A stretch of DNA of 64,000 nt from contig DATMRW010000021.1 in NCBI GenBank assembly GCA_035565775.1, positions 62,001 through 126,000 of the forward strand, given 5' to 3'. Position numbers and translations under genes: made by a program. The notes under the pieces were generated by a model. It worked only from the letters and a program-made list of their open reading frames with translations. It was not told the DNA's origin and did not search any database. The first letter of the stretch is position 1. Each line of letters starts with the position of its first letter. Origin of the DNA: PRO6 sp035565775 (GTDB lineage: Bacteria > Pseudomonadota > Alphaproteobacteria > Rhizobiales > Xanthobacteraceae). Shown here in pieces: positions 24,261-34,056 of this stretch.

Positions 24261-25112
24261 TCAGTCCTGCTGCCCGGTGGATGCGCTCAGCATCTGGTTC
24301 ATGGTCCGCGACGGCTCTGCGCAGCCCGCCGTGCCCACCACGCGCGCCGGCACGCCAGCCACGGTGACATTGTTCGGCACCGGCTTCACCACCACCGACC
24401 CGGCGGCGATGCGCGCGCAATGCCCGACTTCGATATTGCCCAAAATCTTGGCGCCGGCGCCAATCAGCACGCCATAGCGGATTTTTGGGTGGCGATCCTC
24501 GTTCTCCTTGCCGGTGCCGCCGAGCGTCACGCCGTGCAGGATCGACACATCGTCCTCGATCACCGCCGTCTCGCCGACGACGAAGCCGGTGGCGTGATCC
24601 AAAAAGATTCCCCGGCCGATCTTCGCGGCCGGATGAATGTCGGCCTGGAACACCGCCGATGCCTGGCTCTGCAGGTAGTAGGCAAAGTCCTTGCGGCCCT
24701 GGCCCCAGAGCCAGAAGGCCAGACGGTGCGTCTGGATGGCGTGAAAACCCTTGAAATACAGAAGCGGATCGATGAAGCGCGAAGTCGCCGGATCGCGATC
24801 ATAGACCGCGACGAGATCGCTGCGGATCGCATTGCCGATATCCGGGTCGGCGCGCAGTGCCTCGAAAAAGGTCTGACGGATCAAGTCGCCCGACAGCGAA
24901 GGATGGTCCAGCCGGTCGGCGACACGCTGCACCACGGCGGCCTCGAGCCGGTCGTGATGCAGAACGGTCGAATAGAGGAAGCTCGCAAGCTCGGGCTCGC
25001 GGCGCACGATGTCTTCAGCCTCGCTGCGCACCCGCTGCCAGACCGGATCGACTGTCGAGAGTTTCGCAGCCGAAGAGGTTCCGAGTTGTTGTGTCATGCC
25101 GGTTCGCGCCAT
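24261..25112 (-). CDS. cysE: Serine O-acetyltransferase
   Basis: CysE transfers acetyl from acetyl-CoA to L-serine, the first step of cysteine biosynthesis, giving O-acetylserine for CysK. The N-terminal helical domain contains 'DPATSRFIDPLLYFKGFHAIQ' (core 'FKGFHAIQTHR'), and the C-terminal left-handed beta-helix contains 'GRGIFLDHATGFVVGETA', 'HGVTLGGTGK' and 'AAGSVVVKPVP' with the catalytic Asp-His pair. The length of 283 residues is normal. Start choice is uncertain: ATGs at 25139, 25112 and 25097 are in frame; 25112 has GGAA upstream. The last of these shares a CATG palindrome with a plus-strand ATG. DUF3126 follows. Confidence 0.94.
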   Translation of the reverse strand: MARTGMTQQLGTSSAAKLSTVDPVWQRVRSEAEDIVRREPELASFLYSTVLHHDRLEAAVVQRVADRLDHPSLSGDLIRQTFFEALRADPDIGNAIRSDLVAVYDRDPATSRFIDPLLYFKGFHAIQTHRLAFWLWGQGRKDFAYYLQSQASAVFQADIHPAAKIGRGIFLDHATGFVVGETAVIEDDVSILHGVTLGGTGKENEDRHPKIRYGVLIGAGAKILGNIEVGHCARIAAGSVVVKPVPNNVTVAGVPARVVGTAGCAEPSRTMNQMLSASTGQQD

Positions 25113-26640
25113 CCCTTCATTCCAGGAACGGTATAACATAATCTGCTCGCATCTGTCTCACAGGCCCGTTGGAGAAAATTTTTCCAAACCGGCAGCCTGT
25201 CGGACCGATTGCGGTGATCACGAATTTTCAGCATATTGCAGCGGGGGAACGGGGACCACGTCCATTCAGACCGACACGCTGCGCAGCAGATCTGGCGCAC
25301 TGACTGCATTCGCTGTGGCGATTGCGGTCCCGTTGATGCTTGTCATTCCGGCCCTGTGGAACGGCTATGCCCTTCTGCAATATGACACCGGCGGCTACCT
25401 TGCGCGATGGTATGAGGGCTATCTCGTCCCTAGCCGCTCCACGGCCTATGGCCTCTACCTTCATTTCGGCGAATTCTCGCATTTCTGGCTGACGCTCGGC
25501 GTGCAGGCCTTTGCCGTTCTCTGGCTGCTGCAGGCGACGCTACGCATCTTTGGCATCGCCCGGCCGCTGCAGGTCGGAGCGATCGCCGCGGCGCTGTGTG
25601 CGACCACCGCCTTGCCCGTGCTGACCAGCATGCTGCTCACCGACATTTTCGCCGGCCTGTCGGTGCTGTCCCTGTTCCTCGTAGTCTGCCACGGTCGGGC
25701 CTTCGGCTTGGTCGAAAAGCTCTGCCTGATTGTCTTCACCGCGTTCTCGGCGGCCAGCCACAGCGCGACCCTCGGCGTGCTGTTCGGCCTCGTCTGTGCG
25801 GGCGTGGTGCTGCGGCCCTGGCTTGGCGCGCGCCTGCCGCTGCGCGGCCTGCTCGACGGCGCCCTGGCGCTCGTCCTCGGCGCGGCGATGCTGGTCGCCG
25901 CCAATTTCGCGCTGTCCGGCAAGGTCGCCTGGACGCCGGGCGGCTCTGCTATCGCCTTTGGTCGGATGCTGCAGGACGGGCTCGTCGCGCGCTATCTCAA
26001 CGAGCACTGCGACCGCGAGCCGCTCAAACTCTGCCCCTACCGCAACGAACTGCCGCCGACCGGCGATGACTTCCTCTGGGGCAAGAGCATGTTCAACGAG
26101 CTCGGCCGCTTCGAGGGGCTGGGCGAGGAAATGGCCCACATCATGTGGCGCTCGCTGGCGGCCTACCCGGGTCAGCAGGCGGCCGCGGCCCTGCGCGCCA
26201 CCGGCACGCAGCTCGTGTCGGTCGCGACCGGCGAAGGCTCGCATAACTGGCTCGCTCACACCTGGGGCATTTTTGAAACCTATCTGCCGCAGGAATTGCC
26301 GGCGATGCGCGCGGCGCGGCAGCAGCGCTATGAATTCGACTTCGGCACCATGAACAGGATCCACGTTCCGGTCGCGCTATTGTCGATGGCGGCGCTCGGC
26401 GGCATTCTGGCCCTCGCCGTGTGGCGGCGCCGGCTCGACGAGCTGACGCTGTTCGTCGGGATGGTGACGCTGGCGCTGCTTGGCAACGCCTTCCTATGCG
26501 GCGGGTTATCCGGCCCCCACGACCGCTACGGCGCGCGGATGGTGTGGCTCGCCGTGTTCGCCGTCCTGATCGCGGCCGCGCTCTATGTCGAGCACGGCGC
26601 GATCGGAGAGCCGGACGATCACCCGTCACCCACGGCGTGA
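25096..26640 (+). CDS. Large multi-spanning membrane protein, start uncertain
   Basis: The frame encodes about 460 residues with ten or more hydrophobic segments, beginning near 25290, in a layout similar to glycosyltransferase- or polymerase-type membrane proteins ('YALLQYDTGGYLARWYEGY' after the first helix suggests the GT-C-like acidic loop, but no full family signature is seen). The function is unassigned. No ATG, GTG or TTG exists in frame between 25096 and the first helix; the ATG at 25096 overlaps the 5' end of cysE and would add about 60 improbable residues. A rare ATT/ACG start near 25260 or a frameshift is possible. The 3' end overlaps the next gene by 15 nt. Confidence 0.7.
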   Translation: MPVRAIPSFQERYNIICSHLSHRPVGENFSKPAACRTDCGDHEFSAYCSGGTGTTSIQTDTLRSRSGALTAFAVAIAVPLMLVIPALWNGYALLQYDTGGYLARWYEGYLVPSRSTAYGLYLHFGEFSHFWLTLGVQAFAVLWLLQATLRIFGIARPLQVGAIAAALCATTALPVLTSMLLTDIFAGLSVLSLFLVVCHGRAFGLVEKLCLIVFTAFSAASHSATLGVLFGLVCAGVVLRPWLGARLPLRGLLDGALALVLGAAMLVAANFALSGKVAWTPGGSAIAFGRMLQDGLVARYLNEHCDREPLKLCPYRNELPPTGDDFLWGKSMFNELGRFEGLGEEMAHIMWRSLAAYPGQQAAAALRATGTQLVSVATGEGSHNWLAHTWGIFETYLPQELPAMRAARQQRYEFDFGTMNRIHVPVALLSMAALGGILALAVWRRRLDELTLFVGMVTLALLGNAFLCGGLSGPHDRYGARMVWLAVFAVLIAAALYVEHGAIGEPDDHPSPTA

Positions 26641-27378
26641 GAGATAATCAAGAACGCCCTGCTTGTAGACCCGATCGCCCACCGCCCGCATGTGGTCGCG
26701 GTTGGGAATATCGAGCACTTCCGAATTCGGGATGATTTTTGCGAGCGCGTGCGGCGAGCCGGCGATATCGTCGGTGGTGCCGACGGCAATCAGCACAGGC
26801 CGCGAAATCGCCTCCGCCTCATCCTGTGTCAGGAGTCGGCGCGAGCCGCGCAGGCACGCCGCGAGCGCCCGGCGATCCGAGCGCGTCTGATCGGCGAAGG
26901 CGCGGAAGGTGCGCCCCATCGGGTCGCTGACGTCCTCGAGTGAATCGGCCTCAAGCGCCTTGGCGACGTTCTCGCCCGGCCCTCCGCCCCTGACGAGGCC
27001 GATGCCCAGCCCGCCGAGAATGGCGGCGCGGACATAATCCGGTTTGTGAAGCGCGAGATAGGCGGTGATCCGCGCGCCGAGCGAGTAGCCCATGACATCG
27101 GCCTGTTCGAGGCCGAGATGATCCATCAGCGCGCGAACGTCGTCCGCCATCATGCTGATGAAATAGTCTTCGGAGTCGTAGAGCTTCGTCGACTCGCCAT
27201 GGCCGCGATTGTCGAGCGCGATCACCCGCCGTCCGGCCCTGCGCAACTCGGACACCCAGCCCGGATAGACCCAGTTCACGTTCTTGCTGGATGCAAAGCC
27301 GTGAACGAGCACGATCGGCTCGCCGTCGCCCTCATCAAGATACGCAATTTCAACGGAGCCGTTGCGAAAGCTCGCCAT
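26626..27378 (-). CDS. Alpha/beta-fold hydrolase
   Basis: A 250-residue cytoplasmic alpha/beta hydrolase. 'VLVHGFASSK' forms the oxyanion loop, the nucleophile is S99 in 'MGYSLGAR', the acid is in 'GTTDDIAG' (about D203/204) and the histidine is H229 in 'NRDHMRAV', so the triad is complete. Sequence gives no substrate; the family contains esterases, epoxide hydrolases and C-C hydrolases. The ATG at 27378 is preferred over the TTG at 27390, which lacks support. The gene is convergent with the large membrane protein and overlaps it by 15 nt. Confidence 0.85.
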   Translation of the reverse strand: MASFRNGSVEIAYLDEGDGEPIVLVHGFASSKNVNWVYPGWVSELRRAGRRVIALDNRGHGESTKLYDSEDYFISMMADDVRALMDHLGLEQADVMGYSLGARITAYLALHKPDYVRAAILGGLGIGLVRGGGPGENVAKALEADSLEDVSDPMGRTFRAFADQTRSDRRALAACLRGSRRLLTQDEAEAISRPVLIAVGTTDDIAGSPHALAKIIPNSEVLDIPNRDHMRAVGDRVYKQGVLDYLSRRG

Positions 27379-27439
27379 CTCGTCAGCCAATGTCTTGTCC
27401 GGGGTTCGTCGGGGTCATTCGATGTGCGGGGCCGGCATG

Positions 27440-28603
27440 CTAGACGCCGTTTGGCGCGATAACCAGCCCGGCGGGCGTCAAGGTTGTTGGCAGCGCGCGG
27501 CGGCGCCCAAGCCGCGCCTTTTTCCGGTCGAGCCAGCGCTGCGTCAAGCGCTCGGTGGTTGCCTTGAGTGATATCAGCATGCCGCACAGCGCCGTCAAGG
27601 CGCTGAACAGCCAGAGCGCGAGATTGAATGCGCCGGCGGTAATGAGGAGCGCGCCGCGGCCGAGCAGCTTGAGAATTGCGCGGGTCTGGCCGCCCTTCTT
27701 TTCGGCGAGCCGCGCCGCGCGCGCGACGTCCTTCGGGCCATCGGCGATCTTGAGCACGTCCATCGCGCCGCGCCCTCCCGCCTTGCCAGTGATGCGGCCG
27801 ACATCTCTGCCGAGCCGCACCAATGCACCAGCCTTCTCGGCCCTGAACGAGGCCTTGATCGCATTGGCGGCGGCCGCGGGCGATGAGGCCGCCGACCGCA
27901 TGGCAGTCTTCAGCGCCGGACCATCGACGACGCCGCGCGCCGAGCGGGCGCCCCAGGCGGCGAGCCCCTCGCCGATCCGGCCAGCCTTGCGCGCGGCCTT
28001 GACCATGCTCAGCCCGGCGCGCGCGGGTGCGGCCGCCCCTGCCGTGGCATAGGTTGCGGCGGTGATCGCAATGCCGGCCGCGGAAAGGCCGAGAATGAGG
28101 TTGTCGGCCTCCCCTCCCGAGGCGAGCCGTCCGCCTTCGCGGACCACGTCCCGGATATCGCCGTAGAGCGTCAGGTCGCCCGCGACCGTGCCGCCGAGGC
28201 TCGCCATGTCATCGGCGCGCCCGGTGACGAAGCCCGCCGCGAAACGATAGGCGACGTTGCCGGGCGAGGCCTCATCAATCACCGCCGCCGCGACGCGGGC
28301 GACGGTCTCCGGCGGCAGCGCGATGCCCTGCGCGTCGGCGAGTTCGACAAAGCTACTAGCGAGGTCCGCGTCGTTGTCGGCAAGCGCGGCCTCGATCTGC
28401 CCGGTGACGATCGTGGCGCCGCCGTCCTCCAACGCCTCCGCCAGCCGGAGATCGGCAAGGACAGCGGGGTCGCCCTGCGCCGCAAACAGCCGTGCGGCGC
28501 CGACCGCCTGCGGCCAAACCAGCACGGCGGCGAGCGAACAGACCACCGCCCCCGCCACCGCGACGACAGGGTGCGACCTCAGTCTATAAAATCCGCGTCT
28601 CAC
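27440..28603 (-). CDS. Orphan 387-residue membrane protein, Ala-rich
   Basis: No family is recognised. A hydrophobic helix (about 12-35) near an Arg-rich N-terminus anchors the protein. The middle is Ala/Gly-rich and helical, with a glycine/alanine-rich hydrophobic stretch (about 165-195), and the C-terminus has one or two strong hydrophobic segments ('LLITAGAFNLALWLFSALTA') followed by a basic tail. The start is set at GTG 28603, which has GAGG six bases upstream and places the basic residues before the first helix; the frame is open to 28777 but that part is charged low-complexity sequence. Confidence 0.65.
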   Translation of the reverse strand: MRRGFYRLRSHPVVAVAGAVVCSLAAVLVWPQAVGAARLFAAQGDPAVLADLRLAEALEDGGATIVTGQIEAALADNDADLASSFVELADAQGIALPPETVARVAAAVIDEASPGNVAYRFAAGFVTGRADDMASLGGTVAGDLTLYGDIRDVVREGGRLASGGEADNLILGLSAAGIAITAATYATAGAAAPARAGLSMVKAARKAGRIGEGLAAWGARSARGVVDGPALKTAMRSAASSPAAAANAIKASFRAEKAGALVRLGRDVGRITGKAGGRGAMDVLKIADGPKDVARAARLAEKKGGQTRAILKLLGRGALLITAGAFNLALWLFSALTALCGMLISLKATTERLTQRWLDRKKARLGRRRALPTTLTPAGLVIAPNGV

Positions 28604-28869
28604 ATTGGCCTCGGCGATTGCCTTGGGTCGGACCTTTGGAGGGGAACGCCAACGCTCGGGTTCCTCGCCATGAGCGGGTTCCTCACCATGAGAATGTGTC
28701 GATTTTGCATGACCTTTTTTGCCGCAGGCGCTAATGACTGGCTCCGGCGCCTTCCGAAAAGTTGCGCCTGCCGCCAAAATGAGGCACCTCCTGTGGCGCT
28801 GCAGGCAGGCGGCAGATTTGGCGCACGATTCGACGCCGGCGCCGGTCCGATGAAAAACAGGTGGAGTTC

Positions 28870-29115
28870 ATGTCCGATCACGTCGTTCCTCATTTCCACA
28901 ATGACGCCGGTGTGGCCGTCATCGAGATCGGCTCGCGCGAGTTCATGTGCGTCGGCGCGAACCCGCCCTACGATCATCCGCACGTGTTCCTGGATATGGG
29001 AAGCGAATCGGAGATCATCTGCCCCTACTGCTCGACGCTGTACCGCCATGTGCCCGACCTCGCCGCCGGCGCGGCCCGCCCGCCGGAATCGGTGCTGAAC
29101 CACAAGGCCGCCTGA
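28870..29115 (+). CDS. zf-CHCC zinc-finger protein
   Basis: An 81-residue protein with the zf-CHCC pattern: a Cys in 'REFMCVGA', a His in 'YDHPHVFLDM' and 'CPYCSTLY'. This family resembles the zinc-binding C-terminal part of the mitochondrial complex I accessory subunit NDUFS6 and occurs widely in alphaproteobacteria, where a role in complex I assembly or stability is assumed. The ATG at 28870 follows an AGGTGGAG ribosome-binding site. It lies 94 nt before the FAD monooxygenase gene. Confidence 0.88.
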   Translation: MSDHVVPHFHNDAGVAVIEIGSREFMCVGANPPYDHPHVFLDMGSESEIICPYCSTLYRHVPDLAAGAARPPESVLNHKAA

Positions 29116-29209
29116 CCGGCCGGGGTGCGACCGTGACACCGGCCTCGCGCTCACCATCCAGTTCCCGCCCTGAATTTCTCGCACCAGCGCACGCGGAGAA
29201 GCCGTCGCC

Positions 29210-30409
29210 GTGAGCGCCTCCCGAACGATAGCGGTTTGCGGCGCCGGCATCGGCGGCCTGACCGCTGCGCTTGCGCTCGCCCGCCGCGGATTTGCCGTCA
29301 CCATTGTCGAAAGAGCCGAACGGCTTGAGGAAGCCGGCGCTGGGTTGCAGCTCTCGCCGAATGCGAGCCGCCTCCTGATCAAGCTCGGCCTCGGCGCTGA
29401 TCTTTCCGCCCGCGCCATCGCGCCCGAAGCCATCGGCATTTTTGCCGCCCGCAGCGGCCGGCCGATCACGCGCATTCCGCTTGGCGCGGCGGCGGCGCAG
29501 CGCGCAGGCGCGCCCTACTGGGTGCTGCACCGCGCCGACTTGCAGGCCGTCCTCTTGGCTGCGGTCGAGGCCGACCCCGCAATCACCTTGAGGCTGGGAA
29601 CCCAGTTCCGTCACGCCGCCCCTACCGGCGATGGCGTTGAGGTCATCGTCAGCCGCACGTCTTCCGAGGAAACAATCCGGGCCGCCGGACTGGTGGGCGC
29701 CGACGGCGTCTGGTCCGCCGTGCGCAGCCAGTTCTTCCCGGCGATCAAGCCGCAATTCGCCAATCGCATCGCCTGGCGCGGCACGATCGACGCCGCCCGG
29801 CTCGCGCGCCCGTTTCCGCCGCGCGAGGTGCAGCTCTGGCTTGGCCCGGCGATGCATCTCGTCGCCTATCCGATGTCGGGCGGCCGGCGGGTCAATCTCG
29901 TCGCATTCACGCCCGGCCAGTGGCATGAGCCAGGCTGGAGCGCCGCCGGCGACGGTGACGAACTCCGCCGCTGGCTGGTTTCAGCCGGTTGGGCGGGCGA
30001 TGTGTGCCGCCTCGTCGATGCCGTCGGCGAATGGCGCCGGTGGGCCCTGTTCGCCATGCCCGATGGCGGCGCATGGGCGAGCGACCGCGTCGCGCTGCTC
30101 GGCGACGCTTCCCACGCCATGCTGCCGTTCATGGCGCAGGGCGCGGCCATGGCCATCGAGGATGCCGCCGTGCTGGCACGCTGCCTTGCCGCGAGCCCCG
30201 ACGCGCCCGCGCAGGCCTTCGCCCGCTATCAGGCGCTGCGGCAACGCCGCGTCACCCGCGTGCAGCGGACCGCACGGCAGAACGACAAAATCTATCATCT
30301 GAGCGGCCCGATCGCGCTCGCGCGCAATCTCACCATGGCCGCACTTGGCGGCGAGCGGCTGCTCAGGCGCCAGGACTGGATCTATCGCTGGCGCGACGAC
30401 GGCGGCTGA
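29210..30409 (+). CDS. FAD-dependent monooxygenase (salicylate-hydroxylase-like)
   Basis: A 399-residue class A flavoprotein hydroxylase. The FAD-binding GxGxxG is 'GAGIGGLTAAL' (11-21), the DG motif is 'GADGVWSAVR' and the GD motif 'LLGDASHAMLPFMAQGAAMAIEDA', with core 'GDASHAMLPF', completes the set. These enzymes use NAD(P)H and O2 to hydroxylate aromatic or related substrates, or in the related UbiH group act in ubiquinone synthesis. The substrate cannot be told here. Translation starts at GTG 29210, preceded by GGAGAAG. Confidence 0.87.
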   Translation: MSASRTIAVCGAGIGGLTAALALARRGFAVTIVERAERLEEAGAGLQLSPNASRLLIKLGLGADLSARAIAPEAIGIFAARSGRPITRIPLGAAAAQRAGAPYWVLHRADLQAVLLAAVEADPAITLRLGTQFRHAAPTGDGVEVIVSRTSSEETIRAAGLVGADGVWSAVRSQFFPAIKPQFANRIAWRGTIDAARLARPFPPREVQLWLGPAMHLVAYPMSGGRRVNLVAFTPGQWHEPGWSAAGDGDELRRWLVSAGWAGDVCRLVDAVGEWRRWALFAMPDGGAWASDRVALLGDASHAMLPFMAQGAAMAIEDAAVLARCLAASPDAPAQAFARYQALRQRRVTRVQRTARQNDKIYHLSGPIALARNLTMAALGGERLLRRQDWIYRWRDDGG

Positions 30410-30412
30410 GGA

Positions 30413-30796
30413 TCAGCGCCGTGGCTTGGCCGTGGCGGAAGGCGCCACTTGCGGCTCATTCTCGCAGCGGTTTTTCGCCCACATCCTGTCGGCCAACCTA
30501 ATCTGCCCCTGCAATGAGAGGTTTTCGTTGCGATAGGCGACCTCCGCCACCGCCGCCCCGCCTGCCCCGGTGCGCGCCTTGCTCATCAGGCGCTCGTTCT
30601 CGGCAAGGCGCGAGGCAAGCGCGGTGCGCTCCGCAGCAAGCTGCTTGCAATCATAAAGGTCGTAGATCGACGGATCGACAAAGGCGTCGGTGGCACTTTC
30701 CATCGTCCCGGCGCAGCCGGCAACGCCGAGCGTCGCGGCCAAAAGGACGGCGAGCGAAACGGCCCTCATCCGCAGTGGAACGTATCGGTCGGTCAT
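30413..30796 (-). CDS. Small lipoprotein
   Basis: 127 residues with a lipoprotein signal: basic N-terminus, hydrophobic core and lipobox V-A-G-C with C28 as the acylated cysteine. The mature part is helical and charged ('DCKQLAAERTALASRLAENERL') with a likely short coiled coil around residues 55-80. Function is unknown. The start at ATG 30796 has AAGGA at a short spacing; the frame extends to 30847 without support. It converges with the monooxygenase gene, the stop codons being only a few bases apart. Confidence 0.75.
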   Translation of the reverse strand: MTDRYVPLRMRAVSLAVLLAATLGVAGCAGTMESATDAFVDPSIYDLYDCKQLAAERTALASRLAENERLMSKARTGAGGAAVAEVAYRNENLSLQGQIRLADRMWAKNRCENEPQVAPSATAKPRR

Positions 30797-30893
30797 GAGG
30801 TCCTTCTCGAGTTTTGCCGGGCGGGATTCGCACAGTGCTTTGAGCATCGCCCGATGGCAAGATGATGCCGGTCAATCGAAGGGCGTTGGTGCT

Positions 30894-30980
30894 TGGTGCG
30901 GACGACGGGAATCGAACCCGTACGACGTTGCCATCGAGGGATTTTAAGTCCCTTGCGTCTACCAGTTCCGCCACGTCCGC
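30894..30980 (-). tRNA. tRNA-Leu (anticodon UAA)
   Basis: A complete class II tRNA cloverleaf on the minus strand. The seven-base acceptor stem pairs 30974-30980 with 30898-30904, the discriminator is A, and CCA is encoded (30894-30896). The D-arm region is GGCGGAACTGGTAGACGC, the anticodon loop CTTAAAA gives UAA, the long variable arm is typical of leucine tRNAs, and the T-loop GGTTCGATTCC is intact. No integrase or duplicated 3' end is seen nearby. Confidence 0.97.
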
Positions 30981-31237
30981 ATGCAGCCATTTCAATGACT
31001 TAGGCAACAATTGCAATCCCCGAATCTGCAAAACGCTCCCCGGCGCCCGGAAAACCTGTTGGCGTCGCCGGACGGCTGCAACCTCAAACTGCCCTTGACG
31101 GCCAGCGTCCTCGCGCTTTTACCGGAAAACCGTGCTTGTTTGCGATTGCACAACAATCATGCCGGGAGATCGTCGTAACCCAGCACCGCTCGATGCCGCG
31201 CGTAACGCGCGCCGTCGCCAAGGTGTTGGAGACCAGA

Positions 31238-31504
31238 ATGCGCTACGGCAACACGCTGCTCGTCCTGTTCCTGATGGCTCTGCTCGGGGGAACCGGCGTC
31301 TTCGTCTATCAGGGCGTTGCCATGTCCGGCCCGAACGAAATGTCGATCCACGGCTATATCGCGATGACGCTCGGCATCATCTTTTCGCTGGTGATCGGCG
31401 CGGGCCTGATGGTGCTGGTGTTCTACAGCAGCCGCTACGGCTACGACGACCCGCTCAACGCATCCAAGCAAAATCCCGCCCGGCGGCCGCCGCCGGGCAA
31501 GTAA
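31238..31504 (+). CDS. Small two-helix membrane protein
   Basis: 88 residues with two membrane helices (about 5-24 and 40-64) and a polar, Pro-rich C-terminus. There is no recognised family name, though the layout ('IHGYIAMTLGIIFSLVIGAGLM' in helix 2) resembles small alphaproteobacterial inner-membrane proteins. The ATG at 31238 has GGAGA six bases upstream. The frame is open to 31136 but without a start signal. Function is unknown. Confidence 0.7.
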   Translation: MRYGNTLLVLFLMALLGGTGVFVYQGVAMSGPNEMSIHGYIAMTLGIIFSLVIGAGLMVLVFYSSRYGYDDPLNASKQNPARRPPPGK

Positions 31505-31521
31505 CACGGGCTACATGCCGG

Positions 31522-32031
31522 TCAGATCTTCCGGCTGTCATAGGCCCAGTGCAGCAACGCCTGCCGCTGGCGCTTGCGGCAGGTCAACTCGCCCGGCTCG
31601 CAGCCGCGCTGGATCTGGCGGACGTGGCGACGCATCGCGCGCCAGCGCTTGATCTGCCGCCGGTCCTCGTCGGCCATTCGGCGGCCGAGATAGTAACGGC
31701 AGTACCACTGAAACCAGCCGCGTGGATCATCCGCGTGCAGCCAGCCCTTCGCGCGCCAGACCGAGAGCGGCTGGCTCGCCGCCACACCAAAGAAATTCAG
31801 CGCGGGGTCCGCACGCTCGGGTGAGAGCTTTGCGTCGCGAAACCAGGCGGCCGGGAATTCGCCGGTGCAGTCGGTCATGTACTTGCCGCCGAACACGCCG
31901 AGCCTGAGCATCTCCTGAGGCGTCAGCTCCGGCTCGAACTCCGGATCGAAATCTTTGCCGGCCGCCGCCACGAGCGCATAGCTGTAGCCCTGCTGCATTT
32001 TATCGTTCACGATGATGATACGCTTTCGCAT
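31522..32031 (-). CDS. Conserved protein of unknown function, Trp/Arg-rich C-terminus
   Basis: 169 residues without signal peptide. The N-terminus has a short strand-like stretch and a 'LTPQEMLRLGVFGGKYMTDC' segment; the C-terminal half is rich in Trp, Tyr and Arg ('WFQWYCRYYLGRR', 'RRHVRQIQRGCE', 'ALLHWAYDSRK') and strongly basic, suggesting nucleic-acid or membrane-surface contact. No enzymatic motif is seen. The start at ATG 32031 separates it by 75 nt from the divergent crotonase gene. Confidence 0.7.
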   Translation of the reverse strand: MRKRIIIVNDKMQQGYSYALVAAAGKDFDPEFEPELTPQEMLRLGVFGGKYMTDCTGEFPAAWFRDAKLSPERADPALNFFGVAASQPLSVWRAKGWLHADDPRGWFQWYCRYYLGRRMADEDRRQIKRWRAMRRHVRQIQRGCEPGELTCRKRQRQALLHWAYDSRKI

Positions 32032-32106
32032 GGTGGCCACTCTAACAGAAGCCGCCAGCGGCAGCACGCTGATCGCTTCAAAGAACAAGAACGGGAGATA
32101 CGTCCG

Positions 32107-33018
<912 letters not shown>

Positions 33019-33069
33019 CGCGCGCCGTTTGCGCTGCCGGTCGCACCGGCCGGCAACGGGAAGCTTTGA

Positions 33070-34047
33070 TCACCCGGTCACGAGCGCCACGCGGCCGATG
33101 GCCTTGCGATCGAGCAGGAGCTGCATCGCCGCGGCGCATTCCGAGAGCGGCAGCCGGTGCGAAATATGTGGGCGAATGCGCCCCTCCTCGGCGAGTTGCA
33201 GCAGCGCCTTGAGCCGCTGCTCGCCGCGCTGCGGCTCGCGGCGCGCCGCCTCGCCCGCGCGCACGCCGAGCACGCTCAGCCCCTTGATGAGCACGAGGTT
33301 GGTCTGCGCCACCCCGATGCCACCGGTGAAGCCAATCACCAGAAGCCGCGCGCCCCACGCGACGCAGCGCAAGCTCTCCTCGAACGCCGCGCCGCCAACC
33401 GGATCGAACACCACATCCGCCCCGCGGCCGTGCGTGATGCGCTTCACCGCGTCGCGCAGCTGCTCGCGCCCCGTCAGCAGCGCATGATCCGCGCCGCGCG
33501 CTCGCGCCACCGCGAGCTTGGCCTCGCTCGACGCCACCGCGATGACCTCCACGCCCAGCATCTTGCCGAGCTCGACTGCGGCAAGGCCAACGCCGCCGCC
33601 CGCGCCATGCACCAACAGCACTTCGCCCGGCCTGATCGCGGCGCGATCGACGAGCGCGTGAAAGGCGGTGCCGTAAGCCGCCAGAAACGTCGCGCCCTCC
33701 GCATAGTCGAACGTTGATGGCAGCGGCGCGAGCTGCGCAGACGAGACCACGACCTGATCGGCGAATGCGCCAAACCGTAGCTTCACCATGACGCGGTCGC
33801 CGACCTCGATGCCGGGCACATCGCAGCCGACCTCGATGACATCGCCTGCCGCCTCCATGCCCGGCGTGAACGGCAGCTCCGGCTTGAGCTGGTAGCCGCC
33901 CGCCACCATCAGCACATCCGGGAAATTCAGTCCCGCCGCGCGCACGGCGACGCGCACCTCATCAGCATTGAGTGGCTGCGCCTCAAAATCCTCGACGCGC
34001 AGAACGCAAGGCGCACCGAGCTCGCGGCAAACAATCTTCTTCAGCAT
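33070..34047 (-). CDS. Zinc-free NADPH:quinone oxidoreductase (MDR family)
   Basis: A 325-residue medium-chain dehydrogenase/reductase. The N-terminal GroES-like domain has 'AAGLNFPDVLMVAGGYQ', the nucleotide-binding Rossmann motif is 'VHGAGGGVGLAAVELGK', with core 'HGAGGGVG', and there are no cysteine or histidine zinc ligands. The family reduces quinones or acts as enoyl-thioester reductase. It is the last of three minus-strand genes (GST, HCCA-isomerase-like, reductase) with gaps of 55 and 9 nt, probably one operon for detoxification or aromatic breakdown. Confidence 0.9.
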   Translation of the reverse strand: MLKKIVCRELGAPCVLRVEDFEAQPLNADEVRVAVRAAGLNFPDVLMVAGGYQLKPELPFTPGMEAAGDVIEVGCDVPGIEVGDRVMVKLRFGAFADQVVVSSAQLAPLPSTFDYAEGATFLAAYGTAFHALVDRAAIRPGEVLLVHGAGGGVGLAAVELGKMLGVEVIAVASSEAKLAVARARGADHALLTGREQLRDAVKRITHGRGADVVFDPVGGAAFEESLRCVAWGARLLVIGFTGGIGVAQTNLVLIKGLSVLGVRAGEAARREPQRGEQRLKALLQLAEEGRIRPHISHRLPLSECAAAMQLLLDRKAIGRVALVTG

Positions 34048-34056
34048 GAAAAAATA

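Noticed and set aside
30894..30980. tRNA-Leu as an integration site for a mobile element
   Set aside because: No integrase, no duplicated tRNA 3' end and no change of gene type on either side.
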